This document shows, piece by piece, positions 35,567 to 44,533 of a DNA stretch of 64,000 nucleotides (position 1 is the first letter of the stretch; each line of letters opens with the position of its first letter). The stretch is from Pseudochrobactrum kiredjianiae. GTDB taxonomy: Bacteria > Pseudomonadota > Alphaproteobacteria > Rhizobiales > Rhizobiaceae. The notes beneath the pieces were generated by a model that did not search any database, was not told the origin of the DNA, and saw only the letters and a list, made by a program, of their open reading frames with translations. Made by a program: the position numbers and the translations under genes. The stretch is from assembly GCF_030362795.1 (NCBI RefSeq), contig NZ_JAUCBM010000006.1, forward strand, positions 62,001 through 126,000. Reading direction: 5' to 3'.

Positions 35567-35725
35567 GGCGACCACGACAAACGATGAAGAGGTTGATCCT
35601 CTGGGTGCCTACAACGTAGGTGGGCGCCGTGTGAAGAAGCCCAGGAGCCTCTCCAGGGACAGCTCCCTAAAGATCAGTAAGGCCCCGAGGTATAAGTGTC
35701 TTCTGTCGGGATGTGCAGTTCGCCT
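35567..35725 (-). ncRNA. ssrS: 6S RNA
   Basis: Located between zapA and the 5-FCL gene, the conserved proteobacterial site of 6S RNA. The minus strand has a -10 TATATT (35737-35732), an RNA of about 159 bases, and ends that pair (GGCGA...CAC at the 5' end with GTG.TCGCC at the 3' end), leaving a long irregular hairpin with a central bubble (GGGAGCTGTCCCTGG, CCTCTTCATCG). 6S RNA sequesters the sigma-70 holoenzyme in stationary phase. Ends are estimated. Confidence 0.85.
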
Positions 35726-35850
35726 GTTCCCAATATAGAGATTTACAAGGCGTTGCGCCAGAGGGCATTCGTGCGCACAGAGATTTTTTTCTGACCCCAG
35801 ATTTCGTCCGCAAGCGGACCAGCTTTCAAATAAGTATAATGAAATCAGTA

Positions 35851-35894
35851 CTAGAACGCCGTGTGCCATACCTGGCACACAAAGGTCGCTCTAG
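35851..35894 (-). repeat. Interspersed palindromic repeat family B (inverted copy)
   Basis: CTAGAACGCCGTGTGCC / GGCACACAAAGGTCGCTCTAG, ten bases from the zapA stop codon and between zapA and the 6S RNA. Confidence 0.85.
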
Positions 35895-35904
35895 CTCTAA
35901 CAGC

Positions 35905-36270
35905 TCAATTGCCGCGCGGGGCGATCTTTCTGGCCAGTCCTTCAATCTGCTGGGCAGCACGCGCCACGGCCTCAGTCAGCGCACTGTCGCTTTTATCGGC
36001 ACGTGATAATGCATCATCACGGGAGCGGCGCAGCGTTTCCGCTTCATTTTCCAGCCCCTGCATACGCTTTTGCAACTCAACCAGCTCATCCATCACCATG
36101 ATACCGGCCATTACTGTCAGACGCTGATCACCGATTTCACCGAACGAACCTTTGAGATGCATGACATATTGGTCAAGACGATCCGCCAGACCGGAGAGAT
36201 GATCTTCCTGTCCTTCGTCACAGGCCATACGATAGGCTTTGCCATCGATCGTCACTGTTACTGTCGCCAT
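35905..36270 (-). CDS. zapA: Cell division protein ZapA
   Basis: Stabilises FtsZ filaments at the division ring. A 121-residue protein: beta-hairpin N-terminus ATVTVTIDGKAYRMACDEGQE followed by a long dimerising helix (ELVELQKRMQGLENEAETL). GGAGG lies six bases before the ATG, which rules out the 13-codon extension. It is followed by a family B repeat and the 6S RNA, and preceded by a DUF4164 coiled-coil gene on the same strand, 88 bases away. Confidence 0.93.
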   Translation of the reverse strand: MATVTVTIDGKAYRMACDEGQEDHLSGLADRLDQYVMHLKGSFGEIGDQRLTVMAGIMVMDELVELQKRMQGLENEAETLRRSRDDALSRADKSDSALTEAVARAAQQIEGLARKIAPRGN

Positions 36271-36358
36271 GGAACCTCCGTATCGCCGTTTCTTGTTATT
36301 TTGCCTCACACAACCTGTAAAACAATAAATAGCCGCTAAATTTTGTCAGACAAGCGTC

Positions 36359-36631
36359 TCAACGATCCAAAACCGTGCGGATTGTTTCCATTGCCGTTAC
36401 CAGCCGCCGCGATACTTCACGGTTGGCCGTCTCCAGCCGTTCTGCACGCGCTTCAGACAAATCAAGTTCCTGTGCCAGTTTGGAACGGTCAGCATTCATA
36501 CGCTGCACTTCTTCTTCTGCTTCCACAAAGTCGCCCTCTTTCTCAAGCCGTAATTCAACAGCCTGCTCGAGGGTCGTCATTGCTTTTTCCAGTTGTTCGA
36601 TAGCCTGTCTGAGCGTAGTTTCCGAAGCCAT
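36359..36631 (-). CDS. DUF4164 family coiled-coil protein
   Basis: A 90-residue protein that is almost entirely coiled coil (AIEQLEKAMTTLEQAVELRLEK, LAQELDLSEARAERLE). Function unknown; the constant place upstream of zapA in Rhizobiales suggests a division-related role, perhaps like ZapB (inference). AGGG lies eight bases before the ATG; the extension to 36682 is not needed. It is divergent from tkt. Confidence 0.8.
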   Translation of the reverse strand: MASETTLRQAIEQLEKAMTTLEQAVELRLEKEGDFVEAEEEVQRMNADRSKLAQELDLSEARAERLETANREVSRRLVTAMETIRTVLDR

Positions 36632-37060
36632 ATTGTTTCCCTTTGCCGATATCGGCTTTTGAAAATCAGGCCGAATCGTCATGCCGGAAGCGGCAGATTT
36701 TGCATCACTTTAATAAGCACAATGCTGTGAAGCAACAAATGTCACACAAAGGCACTAACTCATACACGATTATCGGTATAGGCTTTGAGAGGTGTTTGCA
36801 GCAACTTAACCGTTTTAAGAGCGCACACTGTGTCGCATGCAGGGCGGAAATCCTTTGATATGCGTGCAGAATGCCAGCCGTTTGTTGACTCTCTACATGC
36901 AAATGTTATGTGTCGCCCACCCTTGCAGAAGAAGGGTTTTTACCCTTTTACTGCAAGTTATGTCCTAATGCTCACAAATCTGCCCCACAAACCTGCTGAT
37001 GTCTAAAGGCAATCCCCTTTTGAACATTTTCAGGTCACCACAGGAAAGACAGCCGAAACC
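36632..37060. promoter_or_regulatory. Divergent promoter region DUF4164 / tkt with a leader hairpin
   Basis: A plus-strand promoter TTGACT-16-TATGTG (36885-36912) would start a leader of about 140 bases for tkt. Within it, 36921-36957 folds into CTTGCAG..AAGGG/CCCTT..CTGCAAG. No gene is seen. Confidence 0.5.
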
Positions 37061-39046
37061 ATGAGTAATTCCGATAAACAGAACCAGATGGCCAACGCGA
37101 TCCGCTTCCTGTCTGTGGACGCTGTAGAAAAAGCCAATTCGGGCCATCCGGGCCTGCCAATGGGCGCAGCTGATATTGCGACCACGCTTTACACCCGTTT
37201 CATGTCTCATGATCCGCAGAACACCACATGGCCTGACCGCGACCGTTTCGTGCTGTCCGCAGGTCACGGATCGATGCTGCTTTATTCGCTGATGTATCTG
37301 ACCGGCTATGAAGACATCTCCCTTGATGAAATCAAAAACTTCCGTCAGCTCGGTGCCCGTACTGCCGGTCATCCGGAATATGGTCATGCCGCCGGTATTG
37401 AAACCACAACCGGCCCGCTCGGTCAGGGTATTGCCAACGGCGTTGGTATGGCGCTGGCAGAACGTATTCTGAACGCAGAATTCGGCAATGACCTCGTCAA
37501 CCACCACACTTATGTGCTGGTCGGTGACGGTTGCCTGATGGAAGGTATCAGTCAGGAAGCGATTTCGCTGGCCGGTCACCTCAAGCTGAACCGCCTGATC
37601 GTTCTCTGGGATGATAACAACATCTCCATCGACGGCCCGATCTCGCTGACAGATTCCACCAACCAGTGCGCACGTTTTGAAGCCTCCGGCTGGAACACAG
37701 TCAAAGTCGACGGCCACGATCAGGATGCGATTGCAAAAGCAATTGAATTCGCCAAAGCCTCTGACAAGCCAACCATGATCGCTTGCAAAACCACCATTGG
37801 TTTTGGTTCGCCAAACAAAGCTGGTAGCAGCAAAGCACACGGCTCACCGCTCGGTGCAGAAGAAATTGCGGCAACCCGCAAGGCACTCGGTTGGGAGTTT
37901 GAACCTTTTGTTGTCCCGCAGGATGTGCTTGATGCATGGCGTCTGGCCGGTCTGAACGCTGCTAAAAAGCGCATTGAGTGGGAAAAACGTCTGGCCGCAA
38001 CGGACGCATCCGTGCGTGCAGAATTTGAACGCCGTATGCGCGGCGATCTGCCAGGCAACTTCGATCAGACGATCATCGACTACAAGAAGAAGCTCTCGGA
38101 AGACAAGCCAAAGGTTGCGACCCGTAAATCCTCGGAAATGGCTCTGGAAGTTATCAACGGCGTTGTACCGGAAACCATTGGCGGCTCCGCCGATCTTACC
38201 GGTTCCAACAACACGCTGACCTCGCAGACGAAGCCTGTTACGCCGGATAACTATAATGGCCGTTTCATCCATTACGGTATTCGTGAGCTCGGCATGTCCG
38301 CAGCCATGAACGGTATGGCACTGCATGGCGGCGTTATTCCTTATTCCGGTACATTCCTGTGCTTTGCTGACTATGCACGTCCGGCTATGCGCCTGTCCTC
38401 GCTGATGGGCATCCGCGTTGCTTTTGTTATGACCCATGATTCCATCGGTCTTGGCGAAGACGGCCCGACCCACCAGCCGGTTGAGCATCTGGCATCCCTG
38501 CGTGCAATTCCTAACCATTTCGTGTTCCGTCCGGCCGATGCTGTTGAAACTGCGGAATGCTGGCAGCTTGCACTGAACTCCACCAAAACACCGTCAACAC
38601 TGGCTCTGACCCGTCAGAACCTGCCGACCGTGCGCACCCAGCATGATGACGACAATCTCTGCGCTTATGGTGCCTATGAGCTGGCGACTGCATCGGATGA
38701 TGCAAAGGTCACCATCTTCGCCACCGGTTCGGAAGTTGAAATCGCGATGAACGCCCGCACCACGCTGGAAGCCAAAGGCATTCCGACCCGTGTTGTATCC
38801 GTTCCTTGCTTTGAACTGTTTGAAAACCAGACAGCAGCCTATCAGAAAGCTCTGATCGGTACTGCACCGGTTCGCATTGCAGTTGAAGCTGCGATTTCCA
38901 TGGGCTGGGAACGCTTCATCGGCGAAAACGGCACATTCATCGGCATGAAGGGCTTCGGCGCTTCCGGTCCGATCAATGATCTGTACAAGCATTTCGGCAT
39001 CACCGCAGAGGCTGTTGTTGCTGCTGCAAAAGCCAAGCTGGCTTAA
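37061..39046 (+). CDS. tkt: Transketolase
   Basis: Transfers two-carbon units between sugar phosphates with thiamine diphosphate, joining glycolysis and the pentose phosphate path. The 661-residue length is normal. Thiamine-binding motif [12 protein letters not shown] at 155-166, substrate histidines in [10 protein letters not shown] and AGHGSML, and the second-domain signature [20 protein letters not shown]-like region are complete. AGGA is 13 bases before the ATG, rather far. It heads the tkt-gap-pgk run; a family D repeat lies between it and gap. Confidence 0.98.
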   Translation: MSNSDKQNQMANAIRFLSVDAVEKANSGHPGLPMGAADIATTLYTRFMSHDPQNTTWPDRDRFVLSAGHGSMLLYSLMYLTGYEDISLDEIKNFRQLGARTAGHPEYGHAAGIETTTGPLGQGIANGVGMALAERILNAEFGNDLVNHHTYVLVGDGCLMEGISQEAISLAGHLKLNRLIVLWDDNNISIDGPISLTDSTNQCARFEASGWNTVKVDGHDQDAIAKAIEFAKASDKPTMIACKTTIGFGSPNKAGSSKAHGSPLGAEEIAATRKALGWEFEPFVVPQDVLDAWRLAGLNAAKKRIEWEKRLAATDASVRAEFERRMRGDLPGNFDQTIIDYKKKLSEDKPKVATRKSSEMALEVINGVVPETIGGSADLTGSNNTLTSQTKPVTPDNYNGRFIHYGIRELGMSAAMNGMALHGGVIPYSGTFLCFADYARPAMRLSSLMGIRVAFVMTHDSIGLGEDGPTHQPVEHLASLRAIPNHFVFRPADAVETAECWQLALNSTKTPSTLALTRQNLPTVRTQHDDDNLCAYGAYELATASDDAKVTIFATGSEVEIAMNARTTLEAKGIPTRVVSVPCFELFENQTAAYQKALIGTAPVRIAVEAAISMGWERFIGENGTFIGMKGFGASGPINDLYKHFGITAEAVVAAAKAKLA

Positions 39047-39068
39047 TAATTCAGGAGTGAGCGGGCTG

Positions 39069-39171
39069 GGGCATTTCCGAGCCAAAAGTGTGAAGCGGTT
39101 TTGCGTAGGATAATGCGTAAAACAAAAAGCAGAGCATTTTAAATATTCTAATCAGAGTTGAAAATGCTCTG
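39069..39171 (+). repeat. Interspersed repeat family D between tkt and gap
   Basis: GGGCATTTCCGAGCCAAAAG, then TGAAGCGGTTTTGCG, GGATAATGCGTAAAACAAA, and an inverted pair AGAGCATTTT/AAAATGCTCT. It starts 23 bases after the tkt stop. Confidence 0.8.
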
Positions 39172-39245
39172 GTCTGTTCACTCCTTTTTTCTCTCAGCTT
39201 GCAGGGGCAGGCTGAAAAACATCGAACAGTTTCGGGAGTCATAAC

Positions 39246-40253
39246 ATGGCAGTTCGCGTCGCTATTAACGGTTTTGGTCGTATCGGCCGTAACGTCCTGC
39301 GCGCCATCATCGAATCGGGTCGCACCGATATCGAAGTTGTAGCAATCAACGATCTGGGTCCGGTTGAAACCAATGCGCATCTGCTGCGCTATGACAGCGT
39401 TCACGGTCGTTTTCCGGCTGAAGTAACCGTCAAAGGCGACAGCATTGATGTTGGCCGTGGTGCAATGAAAGTTCACGCTGTGCGCAATCCTGCCGAACTG
39501 CCTTGGGCAGCAGAAGGCGTGGACATTGCTCTGGAATGCACAGGCATCTTCACTGCACGTGATAAAGCCGCCCTGCATCTGGAAGCTGGTGCCAAGCGTG
39601 TTATTGTTTCAGCACCTGGCGACAATGCTGATCTGACTGTTGTTTATGGTGTAAACCATGACAAGCTGACTAAAGATCATCTGGTTGTTTCCAACGCATC
39701 CTGCACCACCAACTGCCTTGCACCGGTCGCTCAGGTTCTCAATGACGCAATCGGCATTCAAAAAGGCTTCATGACCACGATCCACTCCTATACCGGTGAC
39801 CAGCCGACGCTGGATACCATGCATAAGGATCTGTATCGTGCGCGCGCCGCTGCCCTGTCGATGATCCCAACTTCAACCGGCGCTGCAAAAGCTGTTGGTC
39901 TGGTTCTGCCGGAACTTAAAGGCAAACTCGACGGCGTTGCAATCCGCGTACCAACCCCGAATGTTTCCGTGGTTGACCTGACATTTGAAGCCAAGCGTGC
40001 GACAACTGTTGAAGAAATCAACAATGCAATCCGCGAAGCTGCCAATGGCCGCCTCAAAGGCATTCTGGGTTATACCGATGAGCCGCTGGTTTCGATCGAC
40101 TTCAACCACAACCCGCATTCATCCGTTTTCCACATGGATCAGACCAAAGTTATGGAAGGCACCATGGTGCGTATCCTGACTTGGTACGACAATGAATGGG
40201 GCTTCTCAAACCGCATGAGCGATACTGCTGTTGCGCTTGGCAAGCTGATCTAA
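39246..40253 (+). CDS. gap: Glyceraldehyde-3-phosphate dehydrogenase, type I
   Basis: Oxidises glyceraldehyde-3-phosphate to 1,3-bisphosphoglycerate. Rossmann start [17 protein letters not shown], coenzyme-specifying aspartate in VAINDLG (residue 36, pointing to NAD) and catalytic cysteine C153 in [12 protein letters not shown]. The C-terminus [12 protein letters not shown] is intact. Length 335 residues is normal. GGGAG precedes the ATG. A hairpin terminator lies between gap and pgk, so pgk may be partly independent. Confidence 0.98.
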   Translation: MAVRVAINGFGRIGRNVLRAIIESGRTDIEVVAINDLGPVETNAHLLRYDSVHGRFPAEVTVKGDSIDVGRGAMKVHAVRNPAELPWAAEGVDIALECTGIFTARDKAALHLEAGAKRVIVSAPGDNADLTVVYGVNHDKLTKDHLVVSNASCTTNCLAPVAQVLNDAIGIQKGFMTTIHSYTGDQPTLDTMHKDLYRARAAALSMIPTSTGAAKAVGLVLPELKGKLDGVAIRVPTPNVSVVDLTFEAKRATTVEEINNAIREAANGRLKGILGYTDEPLVSIDFNHNPHSSVFHMDQTKVMEGTMVRILTWYDNEWGFSNRMSDTAVALGKLI

Positions 40254-40276
40254 TCTGTTCTTCGTAAAACAGAATT

Positions 40277-40313
40277 TTAGGCCGCGTGACCACATCGGAC
40301 GCGCGGCCTTTCT
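40277..40313 (+). terminator. Terminator or attenuator between gap and pgk
   Basis: Stem AGGCCGCG/CGCGGCCT with a 15-base loop and a short T run, 25 bases after gap. Confidence 0.7.
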
Positions 40314-40347
40314 GTTAACAACGTATCCCGAAAATCGGAGAATTTTC

Positions 40348-41541
40348 ATGAATTTTCGCACTCTCAAAGATGCTGATGTCAAATCCAAACGCGTGCTCGT
40401 TCGCGTTGACCTGAACGTACCGATGCAGGATGGCAAAGTCTCGGACACTACCCGTATCGACCGCATCATCCCGACTATCAATAATTTACGCGAACGTGGC
40501 GCGAAGGTTATTCTGCTCGCCCATTTCGGCCGTCCGAAGGGCGAAGTTAAAGCGGAGTTCTCGCTGGAACAAGTTGTGCCTGCATTGGCGCATGCTGTTA
40601 AGCATCATGTCGCTTTCGCTAAAGATTGCATCGGTGATGCCGCAGCAGAAGCCGTCAATGCCATGAATGATGGCGATGTTCTGTTGCTGGAAAACACCCG
40701 CTTTCATAAAGGCGAAGAAAAGAACGATGCGGATTTCGTCAAAGCGCTTGCAGCCAACGGCGATATCTATGTCAATGATGCTTTCTCGGCTGCACACCGC
40801 GCCCATGCTTCAACCGAAGGTCTTGCACATATTCTGCCAGCCTATGCCGGTCTGACGATGGAAGCAGAACTGACAGCACTGGAACAAGGCCTCGGCCAGC
40901 CGGTGCGTCCGGTTATCGCACTTGTCGGCGGTGCCAAAGTCTCCTCCAAAATCGACCTGCTCTCCAACCTCGTTGAAAAGGTTGATGCTCTGGTGATCGG
41001 CGGCGGCATGGCGAATACATTCCTTGCAGCACAAGGACATGATGTCGGTAAATCGCTCTGCGAACATGATCTGGCTGATACAGCCCGCGCGATCATGGCA
41101 AAGGCTGAAAGCGCCAATTGTGCGATCATCCTGCCGGTTGATGCGGTTGTAGCATGGCATTTCGCAGCAGACGCACCGCATCAGACCTATGGCGTGGATG
41201 CAATCCCGCATGACGGCATGATGCTGGATGTCGGCCCGCTCTCAGTTGACCGTATCAATGCAGCGATCAGCGATGCCTCCACTCTGGTGTGGAACGGCCC
41301 GCTCGGTGCTTTTGAATTGCATCCTTTTGATGCGGCAACCGTATCCGCTGCCAAACATGCAGCTGAGCGTACCAAACAGGGCAAGCTGATTTCCGTTGCC
41401 GGTGGCGGCGATACAGTTGCAGCACTCAACCACGCTAAAGTCAGCGATGATTTCAGCTACATTTCCACCGCTGGCGGCGCTTTCCTTGAATGGATGGAAG
41501 GCAAACCGCTTCCAGGTGTCGATGTGCTGAAAAAGCACTAA
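40348..41541 (+). CDS. pgk: Phosphoglycerate kinase
   Basis: Produces ATP from 1,3-bisphosphoglycerate. The N-terminal signature [17 protein letters not shown], the substrate loop AHFGRPKGE and the nucleotide motifs [10 protein letters not shown] and [12 protein letters not shown] are all present. Length 397 residues is normal. GGAG lies seven bases before the ATG. It ends the glycolytic run on this side of a terminator shared with the convergent sugar dehydrogenase gene. Confidence 0.98.
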   Translation: MNFRTLKDADVKSKRVLVRVDLNVPMQDGKVSDTTRIDRIIPTINNLRERGAKVILLAHFGRPKGEVKAEFSLEQVVPALAHAVKHHVAFAKDCIGDAAAEAVNAMNDGDVLLLENTRFHKGEEKNDADFVKALAANGDIYVNDAFSAAHRAHASTEGLAHILPAYAGLTMEAELTALEQGLGQPVRPVIALVGGAKVSSKIDLLSNLVEKVDALVIGGGMANTFLAAQGHDVGKSLCEHDLADTARAIMAKAESANCAIILPVDAVVAWHFAADAPHQTYGVDAIPHDGMMLDVGPLSVDRINAAISDASTLVWNGPLGAFELHPFDAATVSAAKHAAERTKQGKLISVAGGGDTVAALNHAKVSDDFSYISTAGGAFLEWMEGKPLPGVDVLKKH

Positions 41542-41555
41542 TTATACCTTACAAT

Positions 41556-41588
41556 GAAAAAGCCCGTTGAGTTTCAGCGGGCTTTTTC
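41556..41588. terminator. Bidirectional terminator after pgk
   Basis: Stem AAAAAGCCCG/CGGGCTTTTT around TTGAGTTTCAG, between convergent genes. Confidence 0.9.
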
Positions 41589-41598
41589 AATTTCACTC

Positions 41599-42780
41599 CT
41601 ATTTCGGCGTCAAACGTAACAACCGTCCCGGAATATCGTCTTCGATCACATAGACAGAACCGTCTTTGGCAACGGCCACATCGCGGATACGATTGCCCAT
41701 ATCATAGCGCTCGGCCTCATCCGCATCTCCATTCTCTTTGAATGCTACGCGGATCAACGCCATCGAACTAAGCCCCCCGATCAGAGCCGAGCCTTTCCAG
41801 TCTTTAAACAGCTCGCTTTCGTAAAAAGCCAGACCGGCAGGCGCGATTACCGGTGTCCAATAGACCACCGGCGGTTCAAATTCCGGTCGTGTTTCATGAC
41901 GTGGGATCGGCTCGCCGCTATATTGATCGCCATTTGACACGACCGGCCAGCCATAATTTAAGCCCTGTTTAATCAGGTTCAGCTCGTCGCCGCCCTTAGG
42001 GCCCATTTCATGCAGCCATAATTTACCGTTCGCAGCAAAAGCCAATCCGTACGGATTGCGATGTCCGGTTGTCCATGTCAGCGCCCGTGCATTATCGGCA
42101 TCCTGCCCCGCGAGGTCTGAACGCGGATTATCTTTCGGCACAGAGCCATCCCGATTGAAGCGTAAAACCTTACCCAGTGCCAGTTTCGGGTCTTGTGCGG
42201 TTTTCGGGTTCATGCGGTCGCCCGATGTCAGGAACAGGTATTTTCCGTCTGGAGAAAAGGCGATAATGCCACCCGGTTGTCCCCATTTGCTTTTCGGCAT
42301 TTGCCGCCACAGCACGGTCAGATCATCGAGTGAGGCTTTACCATCTTTTTCGCTCAATTTTGCCCGTGCCAATGTGAGTGAGCTAATAACATCCTTGCCA
42401 CTGCGTTCCGGCTCCGCATAGGTAAAATAGACCAATTTGTCAGCGGAAAAATCCGGCGAGACGGCAATATCCAGCAAGCCGTTCTGACCTTCAAAAGACA
42501 CGGGCGGCACATTTGCCACCTCGGTCTTCTTACCCTTCTGATCGACCAGGAAAATATGACCGGCTTTTTCTGTTACCAGTAAGCGCTGATCGGGCAGAAA
42601 AGCAATCGCCCATGGCGTGTTGAAGGCAGCAATTTCCTGCACTTTAAACGGATTTTTAGCCACAGCTTCACGGCCACCCGCATTAATACTTTGTGCTTGC
42701 GAAATGGTCGGGTTCAAAATTCCACCTGCTATTCCAAGCGCCAGAAAACCATACAAAATCGCCTGTTTTATAGCTGTCAT
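41599..42780 (-). CDS. PQQ-dependent sugar dehydrogenase-like protein
   Basis: A 393-residue periplasmic six-bladed beta-propeller of the glucose/sorbosone dehydrogenase family (soluble GDH/YliI type). Signal peptide ends TISQAQSIN. Family blocks seen: PWAIAFLPDQRLLVTEKAG, GQNGLLDIAVSPDF, WTTGHRNPYGLAF, LHEMGPKGGDELNLI and LNYGWPVVS. Such enzymes oxidise aldoses with pyrroloquinoline quinone and calcium; no PQQ biosynthesis genes are here, and substrate is not predictable. The ATG with AGGTGG just upstream starts the signal peptide; the longer frame to 42897 is rejected. Confidence 0.87.
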   Translation of the reverse strand: MTAIKQAILYGFLALGIAGGILNPTISQAQSINAGGREAVAKNPFKVQEIAAFNTPWAIAFLPDQRLLVTEKAGHIFLVDQKGKKTEVANVPPVSFEGQNGLLDIAVSPDFSADKLVYFTYAEPERSGKDVISSLTLARAKLSEKDGKASLDDLTVLWRQMPKSKWGQPGGIIAFSPDGKYLFLTSGDRMNPKTAQDPKLALGKVLRFNRDGSVPKDNPRSDLAGQDADNARALTWTTGHRNPYGLAFAANGKLWLHEMGPKGGDELNLIKQGLNYGWPVVSNGDQYSGEPIPRHETRPEFEPPVVYWTPVIAPAGLAFYESELFKDWKGSALIGGLSSMALIRVAFKENGDADEAERYDMGNRIRDVAVAKDGSVYVIEDDIPGRLLRLTPK

Positions 42781-43046
42781 TTCCACCTGTCTGTTCAGCA
42801 CGCTCTTGCCCCTTTGCCTGCTTTCAACCGATACTTGTATCAAACGCAATCTGACCACTGTTGACAAGCCTTGAAGATGCTCAAATTTATCCGGCAATTT
42901 TAACCAGCTTTAAGAAAACTTGTCCGCTCTAAATCGTTTAAAATTATTTCAATCGGTTCAAGTGCTTGGCACAGTATTTGTTTTATCAGGTACATCTGCT
43001 ATCGGCAGGGTACCAATTTCCAACGCCCTTCTTACAGGAGTTTTGT

Positions 43047-44072
43047 ATGAGCGAACGTCTCGAAGATATTGCAGTTGCCCTCGTAGCAAAAGGCAAAGGC
43101 ATTCTTGCCGCCGATGAAAGCTCAGGCACAATTAAGAAGCGCTTTGACAGCATCAATCTGACCTCGACAGAAGATGCGCGCCGTGACTACCGCGAAATGC
43201 TGTTCCGCGCTGATGATGCGATGAAGAACTACATTTCCGGCGTTATCCTCTATGATGAAACCCTGCGCCAAAACGCCCGTGACGGTAGCCGTCTTGCGGA
43301 CATCATCAAAGCAGCCGGCTCGATCCCGGGTATCAAGGTTGATGCCGGCGCACAGGCATTGGCTGGCTTTGCCGGTGAAACCATGACTGATGGTCTCGAC
43401 GGCCTGCGTGGACGCCTGAGAGAATATTACGAACTCGGTGCCCGTTTCGCCAAATGGCGCGGCGTTATCGCAATTTCCGATACCCTGCCAACATGGGGCG
43501 CAGTCCGCCAGAACGCACAGGCGCTGGCTCGCTATGCAGCTCTGTGTCAGGAAGCTGGTATTGTGCCAATCGTTGAGCCGGAAATCCTGATGGATGGCGT
43601 ACCGGGCGACCACTCTGTTGAGCGTTGCTATGAAGTAACCGATCTGGTTCTGAAAACTGTATTCAATGAACTCTACGATGCCCGCGTTAAGCTCGAAGGT
43701 ATTATCCTCAAGCCAAACATGGTGATCGACGGCAAGAACGCCCGCAAGGCTTCTGTGGATCAGGTTGCTGAACTGACAGTTCGTGTTCTCAAGGCGAATG
43801 TTCCTTCAGCTGTTCCGGGTATTGCATTCCTCTCCGGCGGCCAGTCGGATGTTGAAGCAACTGCACATCTCTCCGCAATGAATGCCGGTTACGATATGCC
43901 TTGGAACCTGACCTTCTCCTACGGCCGCGCTCTGCAGGCCGCTGCCATCAAGGCATGGGGCGGTAAAGACGAAAACGTTGCTGCTGCGCAGGCTGCCTTC
44001 ACCCACCGCGCTCGTATGAACGGCCTTGCCGCTACCGGTGCATGGACTGAAGCACAGGAAAAGAATGCCTAA
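43047..44072 (+). CDS. fba: Fructose-bisphosphate aldolase, class I
   Basis: Splits fructose-1,6-bisphosphate through a Schiff base. A 341-residue class I enzyme of the animal/plant type, usual in Brucellaceae. Start ILAADESSGTIKKRF, active-site lysines K97 (GIKVDAG), K136 (FAKWRGV) and the Schiff-base lysine K222 in IILKPNMV, and VEPEIL with its glutamates are present. CAGGAG lies seven bases before the ATG; the upstream 27-codon extension is rejected. The upstream 266 bases hold its promoter and the divergent start of the sugar dehydrogenase gene. Confidence 0.97.
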   Translation: MSERLEDIAVALVAKGKGILAADESSGTIKKRFDSINLTSTEDARRDYREMLFRADDAMKNYISGVILYDETLRQNARDGSRLADIIKAAGSIPGIKVDAGAQALAGFAGETMTDGLDGLRGRLREYYELGARFAKWRGVIAISDTLPTWGAVRQNAQALARYAALCQEAGIVPIVEPEILMDGVPGDHSVERCYEVTDLVLKTVFNELYDARVKLEGIILKPNMVIDGKNARKASVDQVAELTVRVLKANVPSAVPGIAFLSGGQSDVEATAHLSAMNAGYDMPWNLTFSYGRALQAAAIKAWGGKDENVAAAQAAFTHRARMNGLAATGAWTEAQEKNA

Positions 44073-44091
44073 TCAGCTTTCTTGATGAATT

Positions 44092-44125
44092 TAAAAAGCC
44101 CGCTGAGATCAGCGGGCTTTTTTAT
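44092..44125. terminator. Bidirectional terminator after fba
   Basis: Stem AAAAAGCCCGCTGA/TCAGCGGGCTTTTT with a 2-base loop; also serves the convergent 55-codon gene. Confidence 0.9.
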
Positions 44126-44131
44126 GTCTAT

Positions 44132-44299
44132 TTAATAACCGGTATGCGCCTGTAACAGCACAGTCAGCATCATCACGGCAATCGCCGCAACAGCGATTTT
44201 CCAAAAGTCACTGCGCCGTTTTAAACCCGGTAATCCCAACGGCTTAAGCAGATGCAATCCCATCAGGATCAGCAATAATACCGGTGCTATTTTTGCCAT
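44132..44299 (-). CDS. Small membrane protein (55 aa)
   Basis: Not recognised, but well supported as a gene. It starts MAKIAPVLLLILMGLHLLKP and has two hydrophobic segments (about 5-17 and 33-49) separated by the basic linker GLPGLKRRSDFW, a helical-hairpin layout. AGGGGC lies eight bases before the ATG, and the gene ends at the fba terminator. It is convergent with fba and divergent from prpE. Small proteins with a similar PLGLPGLKRR pattern seem common in Rhizobiales, from memory. Confidence 0.7.
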   Translation of the reverse strand: MAKIAPVLLLILMGLHLLKPLGLPGLKRRSDFWKIAVAAIAVMMLTVLLQAHTGY

Positions 44300-44533
44300 T
44301 ACGCAGCCCCTGATCTGTTATTCACCTTTATTGAGCAATCTCATTCCTCAACATCTGCCCCCTCTTTAGTCGAATGGACGCAGCCTGAACAGTATGGATT
44401 AATACCTCCTGAGGAGACCGCGCAGTCAGCCTTTTTCTATAACGAGCAAAAAAGCCGGAGAAAACTGCCCTGCGCCGAGGAAATACAGGTGTGCTTTCAA
44501 CCAAGCATGTCTTGTATAAAATGGGAGGAATAC

